Assembly (NCBI GenBank): GCA_016784025.1
Contig: JADHVL010000016.1
Span: 1-64,000 of the forward strand
Length of the DNA stretch: 64,000 nt
DNA from: Fidelibacterota bacterium
Lineage (GTDB): Bacteria > Fidelibacterota > UBA8477 > JABMPR01
Direction of reading: 5' to 3'
Position 1 is the stretch's first letter, and the number at the start of each line of letters is the position of its first letter. The notes under the pieces are model-generated. The model was not told the DNA's origin, did not search any database, and saw only the letters and a program-made list of their open reading frames with translations. Both the position numbers and the translations under genes were made by a program. Below are positions 25,769 to 36,700 of this stretch, one piece after another.

Positions 25769-26230
25769 TTAGCTGATCTCCCAGTCTGTTAAAACATCTT
25801 CTGCGTGGGTGGCGACTTTGACCTTTTCATAAATTTTATCAATTAGGCCGGTTTCATTTATCAGAAATGTTTTTCTAAATACGCCCATATATTTGCGTCC
25901 ATACATGGATTTCTCGCCCCAGACTTCATAGCTGTTGACCATTTCTTTTTCAACGTCAGCCAGCAAAGGAAAGTTCAGATCTTGTTTCTTGATAAAATTC
26001 TGGTGGGATTTCTCACTATCTATACTTACGCCAAGCACGGCGATATCATGTTTTTTGTATGCCTCGATATTGTCACGGAAGCTGCAGGCTTCTTTAATAC
26101 AACCAGGGGTCTGGTCTTTGGGATAAAAATAGATAACCAATTTCTGTCCTTTAAAATCGAACAACTGGACAGGGTTTCCGTCCTGGTCATTGAGTTTGAA
26201 TTGAGGTGCTTTATCTCCAACACTTAACAT
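25769..26230 (-). CDS. bcp: Thioredoxin-dependent peroxiredoxin (Bcp/PrxQ)
   Basis: 153 residues. Reduces H2O2 and organic peroxides in the cytoplasm using a peroxidatic Cys in 'YPKDQTPGCIKEACSFRD', where the resolving Cys lies five residues on, as in PrxQ enzymes. 'VIYFYPKDQTPGC' and 'FLINETGLIDKIYEKVK' are typical. AAGGAGAAC precedes the ATG. It is 22 bp downstream of dnaA and may share its transcript. Confidence 0.95.
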   Translation of the reverse strand: MLSVGDKAPQFKLNDQDGNPVQLFDFKGQKLVIYFYPKDQTPGCIKEACSFRDNIEAYKKHDIAVLGVSIDSEKSHQNFIKKQDLNFPLLADVEKEMVNSYEVWGEKSMYGRKYMGVFRKTFLINETGLIDKIYEKVKVATHAEDVLTDWEIS

Positions 26231-26252
26231 GTGTAGTTCTCCTTAGTTTGGG

Positions 26253-27605
26253 TCAGGAACGCATTACAGGGCCAGACAGGCGACGTAAAAGCGCCTTGAT
26301 CTCGGCATTAAAAATGTCGTCCTCATCCATTTTTATTTTAATTGTCTTGCAGGCATGAATCACTGTGGAGTGGTCGCGACCACCATAAAACAGACCAATG
26401 GATTTGAGTGAGTTGTGGGTAAGCTCTTTTGAAAGGTACATGGCTGCTTGCCGGGCCAGGGCAACTTCCTGTTTACGTCCCTTGCCATAGATATCATCGG
26501 TTTTAACACCGAATGATTCAGAACAATTCTTTAACACATCTTCCATGCTCACAATGGGCTTGGCCATTTTGCCAGTAAGATCCATGAGCACCTTGTGGGC
26601 CAGGTTCAGATTGATATCGCTTTTGGCCAGAGATGAATATGCCAACAAGCGGATCAGTGCACCCTGGAGCTCCCGGATATTGCTTTCTATGTTTGTAGCG
26701 AGATACTCAATCACATCATAGGGCATCTCAATGCCGCTTTCCTCAGACTTCTGGCGCAGAATGGCTACCCGCGTCTCAAAGTCTGGCGATGTGATGTCTA
26801 CCATAAGACCAGCCAGAAATCTTGAGGTCAGTCTTTTTTGCAGACCAATCTCGCCTGGAGGGCGGTCTGTGGAAAGAATGATGCGTTTCCCGTTCATGTG
26901 GAGATCATTAAAGGTGTGGAAGAATTCTTCCTGGGTCCGTTCTTTCTTTTTAAAGAACTGAACGTCATCTACAATAAGCAGATCTGTTTTGCGATACCGC
27001 TGGCTGAAGAGACCAGCCTTGTTCTCGCGAATGGCGCTGATAAAATCCATGGTGAATTTTTCAGAGGAAATGTACAAGATACGCTTGTTGGGGTTGAATT
27101 GATGATAGGCATTGCCGATGGCATGTATGAGATGGGTTTTGCCCAGGCCTACACCGCCATAAACAACCAGTGGGTTATACATGTTGTTGTCATTGGAGTT
27201 GACCACCGCTTCCGCTGCCGCTTTGGCAAACTGGTTGTTGGGGCCTTCGACAAAATTTGAAAAGGTAAATTGTTCGTTGAGGTTGGTTTCATAGCCCTGG
27301 GTTCTGAGCACGGGTTCTTCTGGTTCATAGAATGGCTCTGGCATGGGTGAGTCCGTGTTGTCATCCATGACAATGGTGTATTCCACACGCATGGGACGAC
27401 CACTGACCTCAGCCAGGGTAGATTGTATAATTTCACCGTAATGGGATTTCATCCAGTCATAAAAAAACTGGTTGGGGACCTTGAGGGTTAAGACTTCTTG
27501 GTCTTCTGCAAGTTGTGTCATTGGTTGAAACCAGGTCTGGAATGTTTGATTCGCTACCCGTGTTTCCAGTACTGTCTTTACATTACCCCAAAGCTCGTGG
27601 CCCAA
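26253..27605 (-). CDS. dnaA: Chromosomal replication initiator DnaA
   Basis: 450 residues with all four DnaA domains: N-terminal DnaB-interaction domain ('FQTWFQPMTQLAE', residues 1-80), a short linker, the AAA+ core with Walker A 'GGVGLGKTHLIHAIGN' near residue 150 and Walker B 'LLIVDDVQFF', and the C-terminal box-binding domain with the signature 'GLFYGGRDHSTVIHACK'. The TTG start is preceded by GGGGTGA at 4-5 nt. Transcribed away from rpmH across a 365-bp gap that carries DnaA-box-like sequences, so autoregulation is likely. Confidence 0.97.
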   Translation of the reverse strand: MGHELWGNVKTVLETRVANQTFQTWFQPMTQLAEDQEVLTLKVPNQFFYDWMKSHYGEIIQSTLAEVSGRPMRVEYTIVMDDNTDSPMPEPFYEPEEPVLRTQGYETNLNEQFTFSNFVEGPNNQFAKAAAEAVVNSNDNNMYNPLVVYGGVGLGKTHLIHAIGNAYHQFNPNKRILYISSEKFTMDFISAIRENKAGLFSQRYRKTDLLIVDDVQFFKKKERTQEEFFHTFNDLHMNGKRIILSTDRPPGEIGLQKRLTSRFLAGLMVDITSPDFETRVAILRQKSEESGIEMPYDVIEYLATNIESNIRELQGALIRLLAYSSLAKSDINLNLAHKVLMDLTGKMAKPIVSMEDVLKNCSESFGVKTDDIYGKGRKQEVALARQAAMYLSKELTHNSLKSIGLFYGGRDHSTVIHACKTIKIKMDEDDIFNAEIKALLRRLSGPVMRS

Positions 27606-27970
27606 AGCTCACCCCAAGATTTATTAACAAGTTATCAACATTTATTTGGCCAGGGTTTAATCTAAAGCCGCTGTTAAAATAAGCGCCGATATTCCAGTGT
27701 AAATGAATATTTACCTGAGAGGTGAATAAGCTTGTTGATTCCTGCAGGTTGGCGGTCTTGTCTTCATTTTTAGAAGAGGTTTGTTGAGGTTTATTGATTC
27801 CAAAGACCTTTTCAATAGCTCATCTAATGCATTTTTTGAGCTCTTTTAGTCCACATTAGTATTTTCAAAAGAACTTGCCATAAGTGTTTTGAAAAATTGA
27901 TTTTGCTGGTCTCTTTGTTATATTGGTCGGCTTTTAAAAAACATGTTATTTATTGGAGTAATGATTTACA
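27606..27970. promoter_or_regulatory. dnaA-rpmH intergenic region: divergent promoters, possible origin
   Basis: 365 bp with no gene. Two DnaA-box-like sequences lie 11 bp apart, TTATTAACA (27621-27629) and TTATCAACA (27632-27640), each one or two bases from TTATCCACA. The rest is AT-rich, especially 27820-27960, with 'TTGTTATATTGG' upstream of rpmH as a possible promoter part. Genes diverge from this gap, as is usual at an origin, but no perfect DnaA box is present. Confidence 0.4.
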
Positions 27971-28111
27971 ATGAAAAGAACTTATCAACCCAGCAGGCGC
28001 AAACGTCGCAACAAGCACGGTTTCCGCGCTCGCATGAAAACGAAGAATGGTCGTAAAGTACTGGCCCGCCGCCGCGCCAAGGGAAGAAAACGCCTCACCG
28101 TTTCTGGTTAA
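27971..28111 (+). CDS. rpmH: 50S ribosomal protein L34
   Basis: 46 residues, [20 protein letters not shown] then [20 protein letters not shown]; the family signature KRTYQPSxxKRxRxHGFR is complete. It stabilises the 50S subunit around 23S rRNA. It is the first gene of the rightward rpmH-rnpA-yidD-yidC-mnmE-mnmG block. Its last 65 bp are overlapped in another frame by rnpA. Confidence 0.98.
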   Translation: MKRTYQPSRRKRRNKHGFRARMKTKNGRKVLARRRAKGRKRLTVSG

Positions 28112-28409
28112 ACAAATTAGCCGGGCCAGTGTCGAAGACTATCTCAAGCGTGGTCAACGATACACAATACGGGGAATAACTTTGTACACAAAACCCACAG
28201 ACATTTTGGAAGTGGGTTTTTTAATTCGTCGCAAGGCGGGGAATGCTGTTGAAAGAAACAAAACCAGGCGTCTCTTCCGGGGGCTCCTATTGAACGCCCT
28301 CCTGAACCTTTCTCCAGGTCGGGGATATCTGTTTCTTTTTCACAGGGCCTTCCGTTCAACCCCGTCAACCCTGGGCACCATTAATCAACTTCTGGCACGC
28401 TATGAATAA
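28047..28409 (+). CDS. rnpA: Ribonuclease P protein component
   Basis: 120 residues. The RNase P protein signature '[18 protein letters not shown]' (the RNR motif region) is clear, and '[13 protein letters not shown]' with '[15 protein letters not shown]' form the sheet. It binds the catalytic RNA and helps mature tRNA 5' ends. In this frame the only ATG/GTG/TTG before the conserved domain is the ATG at 28047, inside rpmH, so the gene appears to start within the L34 gene, adding ~25 non-conserved residues. It overlaps yidD by 8 nt. Confidence 0.9.
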   Translation: MVVKYWPAAAPREENASPFLVKQISRASVEDYLKRGQRYTIRGITLYTKPTDILEVGFLIRRKAGNAVERNKTRRLFRGLLLNALLNLSPGRGYLFLFHRAFRSTPSTLGTINQLLARYE

Positions 28410-28629
28410 GTGGATAAACATGCCGTTTGTCCTGTTGGTAAGGTTTTATCAGTTGGCTATCAGTCCCTTGTTTCCGGACAGCTGCCGTTTTTATCCGACT
28501 TGTTCACATTATACCGTTGAAGCTTTTGAAAAACTACCCCTGTGGAAAGCATTGCCTAAATCCACTTGGAGGATCCTCCGCTGCAACCCTTACACCAAAG
28601 GCGGTTTTGATCCAGTTATTAAAGAATAA
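28402..28629 (+). CDS. yidD: Membrane protein insertion efficiency factor YidD
   Basis: 75 residues. 'RFYQLAISPLFPDSCRFYPTCSHYTVEAF' in parts and 'LRCNPYTKGGFDPV' are diagnostic, including the three conserved cysteines (SCRFYPTC and RC). A small amphipathic inner-membrane-associated protein that helps YidC-dependent insertion. It overlaps rnpA and is followed by yidC after 16 bp, the normal order. Confidence 0.97.
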   Translation: MNKWINMPFVLLVRFYQLAISPLFPDSCRFYPTCSHYTVEAFEKLPLWKALPKSTWRILRCNPYTKGGFDPVIKE

Positions 28630-28645
28630 GGATTTTTAACTTCCC

Positions 28646-30412
28646 ATGACTGAACAAAACAGAACGCTCGTAGCTATCGCCCTGATGGGGCTTATCCTCA
28701 TGATCTTTTTCTCTGATTGGTATCAAGAAAAAGTGGCTCCTGGTAGCACGGCACCACAAAAACCACATATAGAATCCTCCTTTTCAAGTGAATCGGATAC
28801 GACTAAACAGACTGCCGTCGCCATCACCCCTGTTGTTGCACCAAGGCAGAGCCTTTTAGATACTCTGGTGACGGGCAATCTTACCGAGACTCGAGTTATA
28901 GTTAACACGCCTCTATATGAAATGCATTTTTCTAATCGTGGCGGTGGTACTCTCGAAAAGGTCTATTTAAATGATTACTTGGAAAAAGACAGCTCCCGGG
29001 TCCAGTTGATTTCGGATATGGCTGAGGGTGTCCTGGCAAATCAGTTTATTGGTTATGATGTTGAAAACTTTGATACACAAGAGTTGCTGTCTGTTTGCTC
29101 CCTGGGTGAAGGCTACGACATTGATTTCAGCGTTTACGAATATCCCGCGTCATTTTCCTTTGAAATACCTATGGCTGCCGGAGCTAAGATTATTCGCACC
29201 TTTACCTTTTATCCCGATAGCTTTCACTTTGATCTTTCACAGGAGTTGATCAATTTCGACCAGGTAAATGCCGGTCGCTATTTCGCCACAAGCTGGTCTG
29301 GCGGCATAGCTCCTACAGAGAAGAACCGTAAGGATGATCTGTATTATTCCGAAATGTATGCGCTTCTCGGAGATGACAGCAGTCCTTCAGATTATTCAGC
29401 TGATGAAGATCGGGAGTCTGAAGTTCAGACAGCCCTAACCGCATGGGTTGGCACCCGATCCAAATACTTCACAGCTATCCTTATCCCGGAGAAATCTGTT
29501 TCTGAATTTAAAATGGATCGCTATCAGACACCTGGTGGGGATGATAATTCAGAGAAAATCTTTGATTTTGATGTCCGTGACGCCTTTGATCGTCGCAGCA
29601 CAATCAGCCAATCAAATTACCGTGTCTATGTAGGACCTTTGGATTTTGACATTCTCAAGGGTTACAATTTGAGTTTTGAAGAGATGATGAACTGGGGTTG
29701 GTTTGGACTCATTGGCAAGGGTGCCTTGTGGGTCTTTAAATCCCTTTATAGTATTATTCCAAATTACGGGGTTGTGCTCATCATCTTCTCAATCCTGGTT
29801 AAACTCTTGCTGGCCCCCCTTACGAAAAAACAGTTTTCTTCAACTCAAAGCATGCAGCAGGCTCAGCCACAGATCACCGCGCTCAAGGAAAAATATAAAG
29901 ATGATCCAAAGCGCCTGAATGAAGAAACAATGAAACTTTACAAAGAGCTTGGGGTGAATCCACTTGGTGGTTGTTTGCCGCTCTTGATCCAAATGCCAAT
30001 TCTTATTGCCATGTTCAACCTGTTTAGAACAACCATAGAGCTGAGGGGTGCTGCCTTTGGAGGTTTAGAGTTCTGGATTTCTGATCTTTCTTTGCCAGAT
30101 ACTGTCGGTAACATTGCCGGGATAGATATCAACCTGCTACCCATCATTATGTCTGCAACCATGATGCTGCAACAGAAACTGATGACACCCACAGCCAATG
30201 CAAACCCACAGATGAAAAACATGCCTTACATAATGACGGCTGTATTCTTCTTTATGTTCTACACTTTTCCATCAGGATTGAATCTTTATTACACGCTATT
30301 CAATGTTATGTCTATCGTACAACAGAAGTTTTTTACTCCAATGCAGAAGCTTCCTGCTTCGGTTACGACGCCAGCTCCAGCAGTACGACCCAAAAAGAAG
30401 CGTAAGAAATAA
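28646..30412 (+). CDS. yidC: Membrane protein insertase YidC
   Basis: 588 residues. An N-terminal signal-anchor helix (TLVAIALMGLILMIFF), a large periplasmic β domain (residues ~60-340), then the five-helix insertase core with 'YGVVLIIFSILVKLLLAPLTKKQF', 'LGVNPLGGCLPLLIQMPILIAMF' in parts and a basic C-terminal tail (RPKKKRKK) for ribosome contact. The conserved Arg of the hydrophilic groove is expected at 'LIKLLLAPLT...' type helix TM2 but is Lys here ('ILVKLLL'), which also occurs in the family. Normal length for a Gram-negative YidC. Confidence 0.97.
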   Translation: MTEQNRTLVAIALMGLILMIFFSDWYQEKVAPGSTAPQKPHIESSFSSESDTTKQTAVAITPVVAPRQSLLDTLVTGNLTETRVIVNTPLYEMHFSNRGGGTLEKVYLNDYLEKDSSRVQLISDMAEGVLANQFIGYDVENFDTQELLSVCSLGEGYDIDFSVYEYPASFSFEIPMAAGAKIIRTFTFYPDSFHFDLSQELINFDQVNAGRYFATSWSGGIAPTEKNRKDDLYYSEMYALLGDDSSPSDYSADEDRESEVQTALTAWVGTRSKYFTAILIPEKSVSEFKMDRYQTPGGDDNSEKIFDFDVRDAFDRRSTISQSNYRVYVGPLDFDILKGYNLSFEEMMNWGWFGLIGKGALWVFKSLYSIIPNYGVVLIIFSILVKLLLAPLTKKQFSSTQSMQQAQPQITALKEKYKDDPKRLNEETMKLYKELGVNPLGGCLPLLIQMPILIAMFNLFRTTIELRGAAFGGLEFWISDLSLPDTVGNIAGIDINLLPIIMSATMMLQQKLMTPTANANPQMKNMPYIMTAVFFFMFYTFPSGLNLYYTLFNVMSIVQQKFFTPMQKLPASVTTPAPAVRPKKKRKK

Positions 30413-30427
30413 GTTGAAGGACCCTTT

Positions 30428-31768
30428 GTGCTCCCTTTTGTTGAGGATACCATTGTCGCAATCTCCACGCCGCCTGGCATAGGCGGCTTGGCGGTTGTCC
30501 GAATTTCTGGACCCCTGGCCCTTGAAACAATCAATCAATACTTTACCAGCACTCAAAAGCTAAAACCCCGCTACGCCACCTTTGGGAAATTGAAACATGC
30601 CACCCTTGGCGAAGGTGAATTTGATGATTGTGTTGTCACTTATTTCAAGGGACCACGCTCCGTTACAGGTGAAGATTTGGTCGAAGTCTCCATTCATGGA
30701 GGTGCATACTTGCAACAAAAACTGCTTGAAGTGCTTCTTCGTGCACCTGGCATTAGAGCTGCAAGTGCCGGCGAGTTCACTTTTCGCTCCTTTTTAAGCG
30801 GGCGGATTGATCTTTCTCGAGCTGAAGCCGTGGCTGATCTTATCCATGCAAAGGATGAAGCCGCGCATAAAAATGCCCGAAACCAATTATTTGGAAATCT
30901 TCGGCTGCTTGTTGATTCCATGTCAGAAAAACTGATACACAGCCTTACCATTCTCGAGGCAGAGCTGGATTTTTCTGACCAGGAGATAGAATTTTCTCCA
31001 CCACAAGCCCTTATTGATCCCCTCTCGGAAATTCATGAGACGACAAAAGCTCTGCTAGAGACCTATTTCTATGGACGCAGACTAGAAGATGGAATTCGCA
31101 TTCCCCTGGTCGGAGCCCCCAACAGTGGAAAATCCTCTCTTTTCAATCTCCTCCTTGGTGAAGAGCGGGCGATTGTTACTGCCCAGGCAGGCACCACACG
31201 GGATACCATAGAGAAAACCATTGTTATTGCCGGGCATTCTATTGTTCTGGTTGACACAGCGGGCCTTCGTGATGCCCAAGGCGAGGCTGAGCTATCAGGG
31301 GTCGACCGCAGCCTGGATGAAATTGATAGCGCAGACCTGGTTATCCTGGTTCACGCTCCCGACACTGAAACCTCTATTCCAGAAGAACTTATCCACACAC
31401 CTCAAGTTGTTGTTTTTAATAAGATTGATCTTGTTTCTGAGCGTCCCGAAAACATGGATGCATACCTATCCTGCACAACGGGCCAGGGCCTTGAATCATT
31501 AAAAACAGCGCTTTATGCACAAGTTGTCAACATGGTTAACATGGGTGTGGGTGGGGTGGTGTTGAATAGCGAGCGTCATAGAGATGTATTTATTCGATTT
31601 AAGGATCAGGTTACCGCAAGCATTGAGTCTATACAAAACGAACTTGGCCCAGAGTATATCGCTTCTGATATGAGGCTGGCCCTGGATATTCTGGGAGAGA
31701 TCACCGGCAAGACAACGCCTGACGACATCCTTAATCAAATCTTTAGCGGTTTTTGCGTGGGTAAATAG
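30428..31768 (+). CDS. mnmE: tRNA modification GTPase MnmE
   Basis: 446 residues. The N-terminal THF-binding domain begins 'EDTIVAISTPPGIGGLAVVRISG' in parts; the G domain has 'GAPNSGKSSLFN' (P-loop), 'DTAGLRDA' and 'VFNKIDL'; the C-terminus ends 'FCVGK', the cysteine used in the reaction. With MnmG it makes the cmnm5 modification on tRNA wobble uridines. GTG start at 30428. Followed directly by mnmG, its partner. Confidence 0.97.
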   Translation: MLPFVEDTIVAISTPPGIGGLAVVRISGPLALETINQYFTSTQKLKPRYATFGKLKHATLGEGEFDDCVVTYFKGPRSVTGEDLVEVSIHGGAYLQQKLLEVLLRAPGIRAASAGEFTFRSFLSGRIDLSRAEAVADLIHAKDEAAHKNARNQLFGNLRLLVDSMSEKLIHSLTILEAELDFSDQEIEFSPPQALIDPLSEIHETTKALLETYFYGRRLEDGIRIPLVGAPNSGKSSLFNLLLGEERAIVTAQAGTTRDTIEKTIVIAGHSIVLVDTAGLRDAQGEAELSGVDRSLDEIDSADLVILVHAPDTETSIPEELIHTPQVVVFNKIDLVSERPENMDAYLSCTTGQGLESLKTALYAQVVNMVNMGVGGVVLNSERHRDVFIRFKDQVTASIESIQNELGPEYIASDMRLALDILGEITGKTTPDDILNQIFSGFCVGK

Positions 31769-31775
31769 CTTTGAC

Positions 31776-31791
31776 TGTTTCACATGAAGCA
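31776..31791. promoter_or_regulatory. Degenerate parS-like sequence between mnmE and mnmG
   Basis: TGTTTCACATGAAGCA differs at two positions from the 16-bp parS TGTTTCACGTGAAACA found 1.9 kb further on. It breaks the central CACGTG palindrome, so ParB binding would be weak at best. Recorded because of its neighbour; may be chance. Confidence 0.25.
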
Positions 31792-31834
31792 TCTGCCTGC
31801 TTGTGCTCCCCACCTGGTTCAGGAAAAAAACTCA

Positions 31835-33739
31835 ATGAGTGAAGACCAGACCAAAAGCCCAACACCACAGGCTTTTTACGACGTCATTGTGGTTGGTGGT
31901 GGTCATGCTGGTATTGAGGCTGCTCTCGCTGCCAGCCGGCTAGGCAAAGACACCTTACTTATAACCATGGAAACGGCTGCCCTGGGACGCGCCTCCTGTA
32001 ACCCAGCCATTGGTGGTCTGGCCAAAGGTCACCTTGTTCGCGAGATTGATGCCCTTGGTGGCGAAATGGCCAAAGCCACAGACCACACAGGTATTCAGTT
32101 TAAGATGTTGAACAGATCAAAGGGTCGCGCCGTCTGGTCTCCCCGCGCACAAATCGACAAGAAAGCCTATAGCGCCTACATGGTTGATGTCTGTAACGGT
32201 CAGGCTGGCCTGGATATCTTTGAAGATGAAGCTACTGCCGTTATCGCCAATGAATCCGGTTCAGAAATCACTGGCGTACAGACCCGTGGTGGATCCTCTT
32301 TTCGTTGTCAGGCCCTCATCTTAACCAATGGTACTTTTCTTAATGGTCTCATACATATTGGAAACAAAAGCTTCTCGGCTGGAAGAATTGATGAATCCGC
32401 CAGCGTAGGCATCACCGAGTCCTTAGTAGATCTTGGATTTGATACAGGTCGCCTGAAAACCGGCACGCCGCCACGCATCAAGCGGGACAGTATTGATTTT
32501 TCCAAAACCACCATACAGGCTGGCGATAAAAACCCCGAGCCTTTTTCTTTTTCCACCCAGGACTTTGACCCGCCCAATGAATATTGTTATATCACCAACA
32601 CCAACGAGAAGACCCATGCTATCATCAATGGCGGCTTAGAATTCTCGCCTCTCTTCACTGGGGTTATTCAAGGTGTTGGACCACGCTACTGCCCCTCCAT
32701 TGAGGACAAGGTGGTTCGCTTTGCCGAAAAAACCTCTCATCAACTCTTCCTGGAGCCGGAATGGACCAATACAGACCAAATTTATGTAAATGGATTCTCG
32801 TCCTCATTACCAGAAGAAGTCCAACTAAACAGCCTGCGTACCGTCCCGGGACTAGAAAATGTGGAGTTTATTCGTCCCGGCTACGCCATTGAATATGATT
32901 TCTTCCCTCCCTCCCAACTCAAGGCCACCATGGAGACCAAGCGGGTTAAGGGTTTGTTCTTTGCGGGACAAATCAATGGAACCTCTGGATATGAAGAGGC
33001 GGCAGCACAAGGGTTGATAGCTGGAATCAATGCCAGTCTCAGTATTGATGGATCTGATGCCTTTGTACTTAAACGATCCGAAGCCTATATCGGTGTACTC
33101 ATCGATGATCTCATAACCAAAGATACAGATGAACCCTATCGCATGTTCACCTCAAGGGCTGAGCACCGACTTCTATTGCGTTATGACAACGCCCATTTCC
33201 GCCTCGCTGAAAAGGGGTATCGACTGGGGCTTACGACCCAAGCCCTTCATGATGATGTGGAAAACCAAAAGGCTTTGGCAAAAAAGACTGAAGCATTCTT
33301 TAGCTCAACCTATATTAAATCAGACATCATTAATGCCTTGGTTGAGACGCAGACCACCGTAAAAGAGAGCCAGACCCTGGCGAACATTTTAAAACGCCCA
33401 GGGGTTTCAGTAGAAGACATTCAAACCCTACTGCCGGACTGGGTGAACGACCTATCTCCCACCCTTCTAACCCTCATAGCAACCAACACAAAATACAGTG
33501 GCTATATTGAAAGAGAACACTTGCAAGTTGAGCGGCTCTCAAAGCATCAGCAAATGAGCATTCCCAATGCTGTTGACTATCTATCCATGCAGGCCATTTC
33601 GTTTGAGGCCAGACAAAAACTGGACAAAATTCGCCCGGAAACCATTGGCCAGGCATCCAGAATTAGCGGCGTCACTCCTGCTGATGTTTCTTTGTTAATT
33701 ATTCTTATCAAAAAAATTGTTTCACGTGAAACACGCTGA
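31835..33739 (+). CDS. mnmG: tRNA uridine 5-carboxymethylaminomethyl modification enzyme MnmG
   Basis: About 634 residues from the ATG at 31835, which has AGGAAAA ahead; an open stretch back to 31784 is not conserved-looking. '[18 protein letters not shown]' is the FAD-binding motif, '[26 protein letters not shown]' in parts and 'LKTGTPPRI' are diagnostic, and '[21 protein letters not shown]' in parts is the second FAD region. Works with MnmE. The last codons (IVSRETR) are encoded by a parS palindrome, and the 3' end overlaps the mfd frame. Confidence 0.97.
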   Translation: MSEDQTKSPTPQAFYDVIVVGGGHAGIEAALAASRLGKDTLLITMETAALGRASCNPAIGGLAKGHLVREIDALGGEMAKATDHTGIQFKMLNRSKGRAVWSPRAQIDKKAYSAYMVDVCNGQAGLDIFEDEATAVIANESGSEITGVQTRGGSSFRCQALILTNGTFLNGLIHIGNKSFSAGRIDESASVGITESLVDLGFDTGRLKTGTPPRIKRDSIDFSKTTIQAGDKNPEPFSFSTQDFDPPNEYCYITNTNEKTHAIINGGLEFSPLFTGVIQGVGPRYCPSIEDKVVRFAEKTSHQLFLEPEWTNTDQIYVNGFSSSLPEEVQLNSLRTVPGLENVEFIRPGYAIEYDFFPPSQLKATMETKRVKGLFFAGQINGTSGYEEAAAQGLIAGINASLSIDGSDAFVLKRSEAYIGVLIDDLITKDTDEPYRMFTSRAEHRLLLRYDNAHFRLAEKGYRLGLTTQALHDDVENQKALAKKTEAFFSSTYIKSDIINALVETQTTVKESQTLANILKRPGVSVEDIQTLLPDWVNDLSPTLLTLIATNTKYSGYIEREHLQVERLSKHQQMSIPNAVDYLSMQAISFEARQKLDKIRPETIGQASRISGVTPADVSLLIILIKKIVSRETR

Positions 33740-36700
33740 CCTTTCTTCACAAATAACCAGGACCTATAAGCTTTCTGGTTCCTCGATTTCTGGGGTGGAG
33801 CCACCGCTCCTTGCTTTTCTCCTTCACGCAAACCTGAGCCCCCAGCCCACCGTCCTGGCTCTACCGGACAAGCCCTCCGCCGAGCGAGCGCTAAATGATA
33901 TTGTGGCTCTAAATCTTGGCCAAGAGGTTCATTTTGTCGGAAGCGATCGTGTGGATGGGATCGATACAGGACAGTCCGGTCGATCTCTGCGAGCGCTATT
34001 GGGGGGAAATCCCGGTATATATATTACTCAGGCTGCCGAGCTATCTGGAAGCATCTCAGAAGATGCCCTTAAAAGTATTATCTTGCAAAAAGACCAGGAA
34101 TACTCAGTGTCAGATCTCGAGAGAGAATTGTCTGAGTATGGCTTTACACGCGACTCTTTTGTTGTAGAGCCGGGTTATTATGCGACTCGCGGTGGCGTTT
34201 TTGATGTGTTTCCTGGCGATCAAAATAAACCCCTTCGTCTAGATTTTTTTGGCAACACCCTGGAGTCTATCCGTGAGTTTGACCCGGCTACTCAGTTGTC
34301 AGGAGTTGAGCACGAAGAGGTAATTGTTTATCCTGAGAACCCTTTTGTTGATTCAGTGGCAGATCCACTTATAGATTCAGTTCCGGCAGGGGTTCGCTTT
34401 TTTCAATATCGTCCCATCATTGAAGACTCAGACTCTCTTTCCATTGCTGACGTGCTTAAAAAGGATCGCCCCAAAGATGTATCCTGGATTTTCCAGGCAA
34501 AGGCTGAGTCTACAAATGTATATGATATAGAAGTTCAGCCTGACTTTCAGCGAAATCTTGATGCCTTTCGAGCCCGCCTCAGTCATTTTAACGAAGAAAA
34601 CTATCGGGTGTTTATTTGCGCTGACAGCAATATTCAGCTCGATCGTCTCCAGGTCTTGTTTGAAGATCTTCGCTTTGAGGGCGTACGGCTTTCTCTGTCG
34701 TCTGGGTTTATCGACCACAAGAACAAGCTGGCGGTCCTCACTGACCATCAAATTTTTGGCAGAACGCGAAAACGAAGCGTTATTCCCAGGTCCTTTCCGG
34801 TAAAGCCCGCCACACGCATAGAGGCTTTTGAAGAGGGCGACTATGTCGTTCACCTCGATTATGGAGTCGGTAAATACCTGGGTATCGAGTTGATGCCGTT
34901 TCAAAAGACGGTCCGCGAGGTTCTGGCTCTTGAATATGAAGCCGGTGACCGTATTTATGTCCCCGTGGAAAAGATGCACCGCGTCCATCGCTATGAATCT
35001 CAGTTAGAGACGCCACCCAAGCTCACCCGCTTGCGTACCACCGAGTGGGACCAGGTAAGAATTAAAACCCGTAGGGCTGTTGATAATTATGCCAAAGAGC
35101 TCATCGAGCTTTACGCCAACCGCTTTATCGTAGAGGGTTTTCGTTACAATCCAGATAGCGACTTTCAAAAACGTATGGAAGCTTCGTTCATGTACGATGA
35201 GACCAGCGACCAACTAAAGGCCGTGGAGGATATCAAGAAGGACATGGAATCTGCTTTTCCAATGGATCGCCTCCTGTGTGGTGATGTGGGCTTTGGAAAA
35301 ACTGAAGTAGCCATGCGGGCTGTATTTAAAGCCATAAGCGACTCAAAACAGGTCGGTGTGCTGGTGCCAACAACGATTCTGGCACAACAGCATTACGAAA
35401 CCTTTCTGGAGCGTTTTGCAGATTATCCAGTAACCGTGGGTGTGCTTTCCCGTTTTAGAACCCCAAAACAGATCAAGAAAACATTGAATGATCTTGAAAA
35501 GGGTTTGCTTGATGTAGTTATTGGCACCCACAGAATATTATCCAAAGATGTTGTTTTTAAACAACTTGGATTGCTTATTGTTGATGAAGAGCATCGTTTT
35601 GGCGTTAAACATAAAGAGCGGGTTAAAGAAATAAAAATGTCTGTGGATTCTTTGGCTATGACAGCCACTCCCATTCCTCGTACTCTGCAAATGTCTCTTA
35701 TGGGCGCTCGGGATCTCTCCATGCTAAAAACACCACCCAAAGAGCGCCAGCCCGTTGATACTGCAATTATGGATTTTGATGAAGGCCGTGTCCGCGAAGC
35801 TATTCTTAGGGAAGTTGATCGAGGGGGCCAGGTCTTTTTTGTCCACAACAGGGTTGAGTCTATCGGAATTATGTTAAGCAGATTGCAAAAACTACTTCCT
35901 GAGGTAAAGTTTGGCCTGGGTCATGGTCAAATGAACCCCCGGGAACTGGAGCGGGTCATGCTGGGCTTTTTCCACAAGGAATTTGATGTCCTGCTTTCTA
36001 CCACAATTGTTGAATCTGGCTTGGACATACCAAACGCCAACACCATTATTGTTAATCGAGCCGATGCCATGGGCTTGTCACAGCTTTATCAGCTTAGAGG
36101 ACGCGTGGGTCGGTCTCACAGAAAGGCCTGGGCTTTCTTTATAGCGCCTGGTTTCAGGAAGCTCAGCGTGAATGCCATCAGGCGCCTCAACGCCCTGGAA
36201 AGACATGCCCATTATGGGGGTGGCTATGAGATTGCCATGCGTGATTTAGAAATTCGGGGTTCGGGAAATGTCTTTGGAACCGAGCAAAGTGGCCACATCA
36301 GCAACATCGGCTATCATCTGTATACTCGAATTTTAAAAGACACCCTGGAAGCCCTGAAAGAAACAGGTGGTGACCAGGTAGTCACCTTCCCTCCCACCGA
36401 GATGAACGTCGATGTGGAGATGCAGATTCCACAGAGCTATGTAGAAAATACGGCTGAACGTATCGCCAGTTACCGCAGAATTGCCGAAGCTGATACCGTA
36501 AAAGACATTCATGGGATTCGTGAAGAATTAAGAGATCGGTTTGGTCTTCTCCCGCCAGAAACCATGAACCTCATCGAGGCGGCTTTGATAAAGAACCTGG
36601 GACAGTCTCTGGGTCTTCGAAGCGTGGTTGTAAAAGGGTCGCGCGCCCAAAATGATTTTTTACCAGAACACGTGGAACATGAAGGTGGCGAGATCATTAA

